Of a stretch of 31,840 nt of DNA, positions 7,366-13,761 are shown one piece after another (the stretch's first letter is position 1; each line of letters opens with the position of its first letter). A model generated the notes under the pieces. That model was given only the letters and a program-made list of their open reading frames with translations. It was not told the origin of the DNA and did no database searches. Origin of the DNA: Streptomyces sp. NBS 14/10. Lineage in GTDB: Bacteria > Actinomycetota > Actinomycetes > Streptomycetales > Streptomycetaceae. The stretch lies in assembly GCF_002224125.1 (NCBI RefSeq), contig NZ_NCSM01000048.1, positions 1-31,840 of the forward strand. Reading direction: 5' to 3'. A program made the position numbers and the translations under genes.

Positions 7366-8403
7366 TCACTTCCCGTAGTACGCGTTGTAAAGCGAGATCG
7401 TCGACTTGTTGCCCTTCTTGTCGGCGATCTTGGCGTGGAACGAGATCCCCTTGCCCTTGGCCGGGTTCGTGACCGCAATCTTGCCGTTCTTGACGGTGAC
7501 CTTCTTCCAGGTCTGGCCGTAGTCGTACGACACGTACACCGACAGGGACTTCAGGTTCGAGCCCGCTGCCGAGCCCTGGACGGTCACCGGGACGGAGACC
7601 TTCTTGTTGGCCGGGGCCCTGCTGTCCAGGCCGACGGCCGCGTCGAAGCGGATCGAGGACGCGGGCAGCTTGGCCAGGTCGGCCTTCTTGGAGCGGAAGG
7701 TCCAGCTGGCGTCGACGCGGGTGGAGGCCGCGGCGACCTTGACGCTGCGCTTGACCGAGGTGGTCAGTTTGTACGCGGCGTCACCGGCCGCAACCGTGAA
7801 GATGCCCGCCCCTTCCAGCGGGTCGCTGTTCGAGCTGACCTTGGCGCCGTTGCGATAGAGGGTCGTGGTGACCGACGAGTAGAGCGAGGAACCGGAGTGG
7901 GTCTTGCCGTCGGTGAACACTGGCAGGGAGCCGTAAATGCCGTTGCCCTCGCGGTAGATACCGAGACTTGAGCCGACACGCGGACCGAAGACAGCCGTGT
8001 TGAAGGTCTTCCCGTAGCTCTTGCCCGCCTTCAGGGTCTGCGGGGTGCCGAGCGTGTAGAAGGCCTCGACGATCGGGAAGCCGGACTCGTCGACCCCGCC
8101 GTGCTGCTCGAAGTCGAGTTTCCACTTCGCCCCGCCCGCGGTGGACAGGCGCAGCGTGCGCGTGCCGGGCAGCTTCTGCTGGACCCCGGGCGCAAAGGTG
8201 CTTGTACTGCCGGGCAGCTCGCCCCAGGCGTAGATCACGCCCTTCTTACCGCTCGACGAGGCGCCCAGACCGGTCTTCACCGTGGCCAGTTCACTCGCCT
8301 TGTAGCGCTTGGTGTAACCGGTGGCGAGCTGCTTGACCTTGCCGCCGGCGAGGGTGTCGTACTCCTCGGCGGGCTTGGCCCAGTGATCCAGTACCGTCGC
8401 GCC
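7366..8403 (-). pseudogene. C-terminal part of a secreted S8 (subtilisin-like) peptidase
   Basis: About 345 residues, from near ATVLDHWAKPAEEYDTLAGG to the end NKSTISLYNAYYGK, match the beta-rich C-terminal region of the ~1,100-residue streptomycete S8 peptidases. Typical features are SSIRFDAAVGLDSRAPANKK, VPVTVQGSAAGSNLKSL, VSYDYGQTWKKVTVKNGKI and a Lys-rich end. The catalytic Asp/His/Ser domain and signal peptide are absent. Residues upstream of about 8403 do not fit, so the gene is cut there. The frame is uninterrupted over the remainder, suggesting a recent truncation. It is unlikely to be expressed unless a new promoter drives it. Confidence 0.75.
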
Positions 8404-8564
8404 ACCTGCTCGTGCCGCATCGGCTGCGGCGTCCCCCGCGCGGGAGCGGGGCGGGCGGTCTGCGCCGGCGGTCTGGCGATGTCCGCCCGCGTCTTCCACA
8501 CCCTGATCTGCTCGTGCTGACCGGCGTCGACACGGTCACCGGCATCTGATGCCGCGTGCATGAG
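8404..8564. other. Junction sequence without a recognisable gene
   Basis: This sequence between the truncated peptidase and the TRIC gene gives no protein I can place in any frame; it is probably a recombination junction. Confidence 0.4.
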
Positions 8565-9224
8565 CTACCGGGCCGATTTGTCGTCGGACCCGGCGATTCC
8601 GTCGGCGCGGTGCGGCCCTGGCGCGTTGAGCCCGTAGTGGGCGCCGACCATCCGCAGCGTGAAGCAGGCGACGGCCGCCCCCAGCGCGGCGGGCACACCG
8701 TAGACGCCGGTGCGTTCGCATGCGACGGTGATCCCGGCCCCCAGCAGCGCGGGGATCGCGTACAGATCCGCGTACAGCACCGTCGGCAAGCGCAACACCA
8801 GCACGTCGCGTAACGTGCCACCACCGACCCCGGTCACCATGCCGAGCAGCACCGCCTGCGGCGCGCCGATGTGATACTCCAGCGCGGTGGTCGCTCCGGT
8901 GACCGCGAACAGACTGAGGCCGGCCGCGTCGAACACCGTGATCAGCGCCCTGTAGCGCTCCAGATGCCGCCACAGCAGGAACGTGACCATGCCGCCGGCC
9001 ACCGCGACCGCCAGGTACCGCCAGTCGCTGAACGTTGCCGGAGGCAGTGCGCCGGCGAGTACGTCCCGGAGCACGCCGCCGCCCAGGGCGGTCACCATGG
9101 CGAGCGCGAGTACGCCGACGATGTCCAGACGTGCCATCCGCGTCGCGGTGAGCGCGCCGTTCAACGCGAACGCGAAGGTGCCCAGCAGGTCGAGTACGAG
9201 GTGCAACATTCCATAGCCGTGCAT
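8565..9224 (-). CDS. TRIC/UPF0126-family membrane protein (possible cation channel)
   Basis: A 219-residue integral membrane protein of the trimeric intracellular cation channel / UPF0126 (glycine-transporter domain) family. Two homologous halves each carry the family motif: LDLLGTFAFALNGAL with GGGVLRDVLAG (residues ~10-58), and FDAAGLSLFAVTGA with GGGTLRDVLVLRLP (residues ~97-147). About seven hydrophobic helices fit the family. The C-terminal ~20 residues are polar. The ATG at 9224 is 9 nt after GAGGGG; a second ATG lies five codons in. It is divergent from the amidohydrolase gene, with 199 bases between the starts. Cation (K+) conduction is known for characterised bacterial TRIC proteins; the substrate here is inferred. 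Confidence 0.87.
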   Translation of the reverse strand: MHGYGMLHLVLDLLGTFAFALNGALTATRMARLDIVGVLALAMVTALGGGVLRDVLAGALPPATFSDWRYLAVAVAGGMVTFLLWRHLERYRALITVFDAAGLSLFAVTGATTALEYHIGAPQAVLLGMVTGVGGGTLRDVLVLRLPTVLYADLYAIPALLGAGITVACERTGVYGVPAALGAAVACFTLRMVGAHYGLNAPGPHRADGIAGSDDKSAR

Positions 9225-9423
9225 CGTCGACCCCTCGCACCTCCCGCCGTCGCTCGTCTTGACGTCCTCGGCACTGTCTCATCAGGTCACAGTGCGCGCA
9301 CCGCGTTGACCCGAACGGCCGACACGCGATGCGCGGCCTGTCGCAGCGCTGGCATCCTGGATCCCGGCGGGACCGATGGCGAGCGAGTGATACCTGGTGG
9401 GGGCGCAAGCGGAGGGTAGCGCT

Positions 9424-10710
9424 GTGACAAGACGTGGCTGTGACACGGAACCAGGCGCGGTGGTGCTGATCGCCGACCGGAGCTGGGACGGGCTCGCGGA
9501 CCGGCCCTCCGGGCACACCGAGGTGGCGGTGTGCGACGGTCGGGTCGCCGAGGTGGGGCCGACTGTCGACCGCGCCCACGCCGAGGTGGTCGAACTCGGC
9601 GATCGCATGCTGCTGCCGGGACTGATCGACTGCCACATCCACACCACCGTCGATCCCAGCCGGCTCCTGCGGGCCTTCGCATCCGACGGGTCTGCGGCGA
9701 TCGCGCTGAGCGCCCTGCCGGTATTGCGTAACCTGCTCCACCGGGGCTTCACCACGATCCGCGACCTGGCCACCTTCGCCGCCGAGCCGGTCACGCTGTA
9801 TCTGCGCGACGCCATCGCCCGTGGTCACATCGTGGGGCCACGGATGATCGTCGCGCCGTACCTGATCTCCGCGCGGGGCGCGCACGGCGACGCCTCGACA
9901 CTGCTCGCGTCACACTTCGACCGCGAGATCGGCGCGCTGGCAGACGGCGCGGACGAGATCACGCGCAGGGTACGCGAGAACATCCGTGCCGGCGCCGACT
10001 GGATCAAGTTCGGCGCCACCGGCGGCTTCGCCACTCCCTCAGACGATCCCGCACAGACCACCTACACGCAGGAGGAGATGAACGCGCTGGTCGCCACGGC
10101 CCACGACCTGGGCATCCCCTGCACGCCGCATGCCTACGGCGACGAGGGCGTCTCGCGCGCCGTCACCGCCGGTGTCCGCTCGATCGAGCACGGCAACCTC
10201 GCTTCGGCGTCGACACTGGCCCAGATGACTGAACGGGGCATTTCCCTCGTGCCGACCCAGTTCATGGTAATCGACGCGCTCGACCACCTCGACGACGACA
10301 GCTACTGGGAGGGAAAGGATCCAGCGGAACGGGTGAAGTTCACCCGCTACGCCGACCAGCTCCGGGAGTCCGCGCACAACGTGGCCGCAAGCGACGTGCG
10401 CATCGCGTTCGGCACCGACGCCGGCATGTTCCCGCACGCCGACAACTGGCGCGAGTTTCCGGCGATGGTCAAGACCGGTATCGCCACCGTGCGGGCCCTT
10501 CGCGCTGCCACCAGCGTCGCCGCCGACCTGCTCGACCGGCCCGACCTCGGACGCCTCCAGCCCGGCGCGACCGCCGACCTGGTCGCACTGCCCGCCGACC
10601 CCTTCGACGACATCACGGCCGTTGCGGACATCGACTTCGTCATGCAGAAGGGCGCCGTGCACCGCACTCCCACCCCTGGTATCGCAGGTAAGCCCCCAAC
10701 AGGCCGCTAG
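9424..10710 (+). CDS. Metal-dependent amidohydrolase (imidazolonepropionase/prolidase-like)
   Basis: A 428-residue cytoplasmic amidohydrolase-superfamily enzyme. The GTG at 9424 follows GGAGGG by 7 nt and is preferred to the GTG at 9397, which has no ribosome binding site. The TIM-barrel metal ligands are all visible: HxH in LIDCHIHTT (after MLLPG, residues ~70-80), the lysine likely to be carboxylated in ADWIKFGATGG, His in CTPHAYGDEG, His in SIEHGNL and the catalytic Asp in AFGTDAGMF. The N-terminal beta domain and the C-terminal return of it (LGRLQPGATADLVALPADP) are complete. This composition resembles bacterial Xaa-Pro/Xaa-Arg dipeptidase-type enzymes, but substrate cannot be told from sequence. 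The gene ends 16 bases before the stop codon of an IS5 remnant on the other strand. Confidence 0.88.
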   Translation: MTRRGCDTEPGAVVLIADRSWDGLADRPSGHTEVAVCDGRVAEVGPTVDRAHAEVVELGDRMLLPGLIDCHIHTTVDPSRLLRAFASDGSAAIALSALPVLRNLLHRGFTTIRDLATFAAEPVTLYLRDAIARGHIVGPRMIVAPYLISARGAHGDASTLLASHFDREIGALADGADEITRRVRENIRAGADWIKFGATGGFATPSDDPAQTTYTQEEMNALVATAHDLGIPCTPHAYGDEGVSRAVTAGVRSIEHGNLASASTLAQMTERGISLVPTQFMVIDALDHLDDDSYWEGKDPAERVKFTRYADQLRESAHNVAASDVRIAFGTDAGMFPHADNWREFPAMVKTGIATVRALRAATSVAADLLDRPDLGRLQPGATADLVALPADPFDDITAVADIDFVMQKGAVHRTPTPGIAGKPPTGR

Positions 10711-10725
10711 GCAGTTTCGTTTGGA

Positions 10726-10917
10726 TCACCAGGCGGACCAGAGGAAGATGCTGTGAGTCCGGCCAGGTAGATCGTTGCGGTCTTGTCGTAACGGTGGCCA
10801 GGCCTCGCCACCGCTTCAGGCGGTTGATGCACCGCTCGACGGTGTTGCGCTGCTTGTACGTCTCGCGGTCAAAGGCGGGCGGCCGGCTGCCTCGCCGTAG
10901 TCGGTGGACCCGTTGGT
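10726..10917 (-). pseudogene. IS5-family transposase C-terminal remnant
   Basis: The last ~65 residues of an IS5-type transposase: RPPAFDRETYKQRNTVERCI with the catalytic Glu, then NRLKRWRGLA, and after frameshifts YDKTATIYLAGL and SIFLWSAW-stop. Two single-base losses (near 10785 and 10748) break the frame. It is cut off abruptly at the left end of the complete IS, which probably inserted into it. Confidence 0.8.
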
Positions 10918-10947
10918 CCTGTGCCGTTCGGAAACTCATCGCTGCTG
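10918..10947 (+). repeat. Left terminal inverted repeat of the complete IS
   Basis: Thirty bases, complementary to 12096-12125 with one mismatch (A against G after GGAAACTC). Confidence 0.9.
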
Positions 10948-10996
10948 CTCGGAGCGGGTCTGGCGTTCCATCACGGTCTGCTGGAACCCTGTCCGG

Positions 10997-12094
10997 GTGT
11001 TCGTCTCTCTGGTGTACCAGGTGGCTCGGAAGCTGCTCGCGTTCCCAGCATTGCTGTTGCGTCGGGATGCCGCCAAGGACGCGGAACTGCTTGTGCTGCG
11101 ACACGAGAACGCGGTGCTGCGCAGGCAGCTCACGAGACCTGTGCGGTACGAGCCGGCGGATCGGCTGTGGTTCGCGGCGCTGTCGTCGCTGATCCCCCGG
11201 TACCGGTGGGCGAACGCGTTCCCGGTGACGCCCACGACGCTGCTCGCACGGCACCGCAGACTGATCGCTCGGAAATGGGACTACAGCAAGCGCCGGGCCA
11301 GGCCCGGGAGACCGCCGACCGCGCGTGTGGTGAAGGCGCTGGTGCTGCGGCTGGCCAAGGAGAATCCGCGGTGGGGCTGCCGACGGATCCAGGGCGAACT
11401 CATCCGGCTCGGACACCCGGTCGGCTCGACCACGGTCTGGAAAATCCTCACAGCGGCGGGCATCGATCCAGCCCCACGCCGGGGAGGCCCGACGTGGTGC
11501 GAGTTCCTGACCGCGCAAGCCGAGTCCATCATCGCCTGCGACTTCCTACACGTCGACCTGATCGACCTGCGCCGCGTGTACGCGCTGGTGTTCCTCGAGC
11601 ACGACACACGCCGACTGCACATCGCCGGCGTGACAGCCCATCCCACCGGACCCTGGGCGGTGCAACAGGCGAGAAACCTCGCCATCGAGCTGGGTGTGCG
11701 GGTGGACTCGCTGCGCTTCCTGATTCGCGACCGGGACGCGAAGTACACCGAGTCCTTCACCGAGTCCTTCGACGCAGTCTTCGCGGCCGATGACATCGAG
11801 GTCGTGCCGACAGAGCCTCGAACGCCCCGGATGAACGCGCCATGTGAACGGGTCATCGGAACCCTGCGGCGCGAGGTCCTCGACCACCTGCTCATATGGA
11901 ACGAAACCCATGCCCGACAGATCCTCGACGCCTACGCACAGCACTACAACCGTCATCGGCCACACCAAGCCCGGGCACAGCTCCCTCCCCTCGCACACGA
12001 GCACCCGAAGCCCATGAGCGCTCCGACTACTCACCGGCTCCTGCACACCCGAATACTCGGCGGCGTGATCAACGAGTACAGATACACCGCCTGA
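10997..12094 (+). CDS. Integrase-core (rve, DDE) transposase
   Basis: A 365-residue transposase inside the complete IS. The GTG at 10997 is chosen because VFVSLVYQVARKLLAFPALL aligns with the start of the homologue at 27415; an ATG at 10904 lies outside the IS. Regions in order: N-terminal helix and LVLRHENAVLRRQL (residues ~30-45), an HTH domain (RWANAFPVTPTTLLARH, then WGCRRIQGELIRLGH), and a DDE core with Asp in IIACDFLHVDL, Asp in LIRDRDAKY and Glu in NAPCERVIGTL. It ends with YNRHRPHQ and the family tail VINEYRYTA. An in-frame 12-bp duplication gives TESFTESF just after the second Asp. All catalytic residues are present, so it may be active, unless the four extra residues disturb the core. 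Confidence 0.9.
   Translation: MFVSLVYQVARKLLAFPALLLRRDAAKDAELLVLRHENAVLRRQLTRPVRYEPADRLWFAALSSLIPRYRWANAFPVTPTTLLARHRRLIARKWDYSKRRARPGRPPTARVVKALVLRLAKENPRWGCRRIQGELIRLGHPVGSTTVWKILTAAGIDPAPRRGGPTWCEFLTAQAESIIACDFLHVDLIDLRRVYALVFLEHDTRRLHIAGVTAHPTGPWAVQQARNLAIELGVRVDSLRFLIRDRDAKYTESFTESFDAVFAADDIEVVPTEPRTPRMNAPCERVIGTLRREVLDHLLIWNETHARQILDAYAQHYNRHRPHQARAQLPPLAHEHPKPMSAPTTHRLLHTRILGGVINEYRYTA
11747..11770 (+). repeat. In-frame 12-bp tandem duplication in the transposase gene
   Basis: ACCGAGTCCTTC occurs twice in a row, inserting Thr-Glu-Ser-Phe. The homologous fragments at 5755-6244 and 26298-27415 have a single unit here (GKFPALFDAV, SKFTAVFDAV), so it is a derived slippage event. Confidence 0.85.
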
Positions 12095-12095
12095 C

Positions 12096-12125
12096 CAGCA
12101 GCGACGAGTTTCCGAACGGCACAGG
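12096..12125 (-). repeat. Right terminal inverted repeat of the complete IS
   Basis: Thirty bases starting just after the transposase stop codon, complementary to 10918-10947 with one mismatch. Confidence 0.9.
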
Positions 12126-12159
12126 TTCTTCCCCAGCCGGGTCGCGCGGCCATAACGCC

Positions 12160-12330
12160 GGCTCCAGTCCTCGGTCGCCGACCTCGCCGAACCCCGGCGG
12201 ATGGCCACTTGGTGGCGTTCGCCGCCGCGGTGCGGAACCGGGCCGCGGACGAGGCGATCGAGGTCTTCGACATGCCGATGTCCGACCTGGCCCGCACCCC
12301 AGCGAAGTGTCAGTGGTGGCCCATAGCATC
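12160..12330 (+). pseudogene. Tn3-type TnpA fragment
   Basis: Two frames give SVADLAEPRRMAT and then VAFAAAVRNRAADEAIEVFD followed by MPMSDLARTP, a segment found before the catalytic region of Tn3-family transposases. The equivalent in the copy starting at 16709 reads VVRQLEGQAADDALDLFAVL. About 50 residues and one frameshift; nothing else of this copy remains. Confidence 0.5.
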
Positions 12331-12336
12331 TCGGCC

Positions 12337-13761
12337 ATGACGAGAACGGCACAGACGTACGCCTATCTCCGCCCCTCTGCCGTGCGGGGCACGGCAGAGG
12401 GGCGGAGCATCGGTCTGGAGACCTCCGGCGGCGCCACCCCGGCCGGACAGGAAGCCCATCCGCGCTTCTTTAGCGGCTTCCTGACCCACCCCCAGGCCAC
12501 CGCCGCCGGACTGCTGTGCGTCGCGGACATCGCCGCCGCCCGCTACTACCAGCCGCAGCTCGACTACTGGCGCGACCCGGTCGTCACCGGGAACGGGGAC
12601 CGGCTGAGGTTCGAGTCGTTCTCCGCTTGCTGCGGGGTGTACGCGCGGCTCGACATGTTGGGCGACGCCCTCGACGGCGACGATATCGGGCACGGCACGA
12701 CCAACGTCGACGTGAACATCCCGCTGCGGGACGCCCTGACCCGGGTGGGCGCGAGCGATCCGCTGCGTCTGGAGGTCGGGCCCGATGAGATGACCGTCAC
12801 CACCTTCGACGGGCCGGTGGTGGAGAAGAAGGTGCCGCTGCCCGAGCGCTGGCTGCGGGGCTTCGCCGAGACCCAGGTGATCACCTCCGGCTTCGACCTG
12901 CGGGCCGAAATACCCGCGGCCGAGGCCTTGCGTTTCCTCCGCGCGCTGCCACGCCCCAGCACCACCCGCGGCGCCTCCAAGGGAGCGCGCTGGGTCGTCC
13001 CGGCGGGCCGCTCGCTGCGCGCCACCACCCGGCCGGTCCCCGGCGCGGTCTGCCTGCCCGGGCCCGAGCGGCTGACCGCGCTGACCTGGGTGCTGCGCCA
13101 TGCGACGGGGCTGCGGATCCACGGCCCGGCCGTCACGGCGGGCAGCTGTCCGGTGGCGAGCGCGTGGGAGATCGGACTCCCCGGGATGCGGCTGACCCTC
13201 GCCCTGTCCCCGGACACGACACGGGGCTTCTCCGGCGAGGGCGGCGTCCTCGACGCCCTGGCGGCGGACGAGTCGGCCGAGGACGCCGACCTGGTCTCGG
13301 TGCTGCTCGCCTGGGACCCCGCCGTCGACATCGCCGACCTGGCCGCGCAGTCCGGGCTGACCCCGCAGCGGGTACGGGCCGCGCTCACCCGCCTCGCAAC
13401 GGCCGGGCGCATCGGCTACGACACGGCGGAGGCGGCGTACTTCCACCGGGAGCTGCCGTACGACGCCGCACGGGCCGAGCGGGACAACCCCCGGCTGCGC
13501 GCCGCCCGCGCCCTCGTCGACGCGGGCGCGGTGCGCCTCGACGGCGAGACGGCCACCGTCACCGTCGAGGACCACAGCCACCGCGTGAGGTCCGCCGAAG
13601 GGCGGCTGACCTGCACCTGCCGCTGGTGGGCCGAATACCGCGGCGGACGCGGCCCGTGCAAGCACGCCCTCGCCGTCCGCATCGCCCGCCGCGCGGCCGC
13701 GCCCGGTACGACCGCCACCGCCCAGGACAACGCCGACACCCCCACCGGAGCCACCCGATGA
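12337..13761 (+). CDS. SWIM zinc-finger protein
   Basis: A 474-residue protein with a C-terminal SWIM zinc finger: residues ~425-447 read LTCTCRWWAEYRGGRGPCKH, the CxC...CxH signature thought to bind DNA or protein. The N-terminal ~330 residues have no motif I can name; they begin YAYLRPSAVRG and contain HPRFFSGFLTHPQATAAGLL, found in SWIM proteins of this type. A winged-helix-like segment (DIADLAAQSGLTPQRVRAAL, TRLATAGRIGYD) lies just before the finger. The ATG at 12337 is chosen because upstream codons belong to mobile-element debris; its ribosome binding site is weak. It overlaps the next gene by ATGA, so the two are translationally coupled. Related proteins are often encoded beside MoxR-AAA and VWA proteins. 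None is here. Confidence 0.85.
   Translation: MTRTAQTYAYLRPSAVRGTAEGRSIGLETSGGATPAGQEAHPRFFSGFLTHPQATAAGLLCVADIAAARYYQPQLDYWRDPVVTGNGDRLRFESFSACCGVYARLDMLGDALDGDDIGHGTTNVDVNIPLRDALTRVGASDPLRLEVGPDEMTVTTFDGPVVEKKVPLPERWLRGFAETQVITSGFDLRAEIPAAEALRFLRALPRPSTTRGASKGARWVVPAGRSLRATTRPVPGAVCLPGPERLTALTWVLRHATGLRIHGPAVTAGSCPVASAWEIGLPGMRLTLALSPDTTRGFSGEGGVLDALAADESAEDADLVSVLLAWDPAVDIADLAAQSGLTPQRVRAALTRLATAGRIGYDTAEAAYFHRELPYDAARAERDNPRLRAARALVDAGAVRLDGETATVTVEDHSHRVRSAEGRLTCTCRWWAEYRGGRGPCKHALAVRIARRAAAPGTTATAQDNADTPTGATR

Larger units (their letters stand above)
10918..12125 (+). mobile_element. Complete 1.2-kb insertion sequence with 30-bp inverted repeats
   Basis: Terminal repeats at 10918-10947 and 12096-12125 are exact inverted copies except for one base; the core reads GTGCCGTTCGGAAACTC. 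They enclose one uninterrupted integrase-core transposase gene. If the ends are TGTGCC/GGCACA, the outer 5-mers are GGTCC (10915-10919) and GGTTC (12124-12128), a possible target duplication with one change. The left flank is an IS5 remnant and the right a Tn3 fragment. Related truncated copies are at 5755-6274, and at 26275-27488 (more distant). Confidence 0.85.

Noticed and set aside
12310..13665. A 451-codon open frame on the minus strand opposite the SWIM gene
   Set aside because: High-GC shadow frame; it gives Arg/Gly/Pro-rich sequence without motifs, while the plus strand has a coherent SWIM protein.
13164..13757. In-frame N-terminal extension of the DUF6493-like protein
   Set aside because: It overlaps the SWIM gene in another frame and reads as Arg/Pro-rich noise; the ATGA overlap at 13758 gives a natural start.
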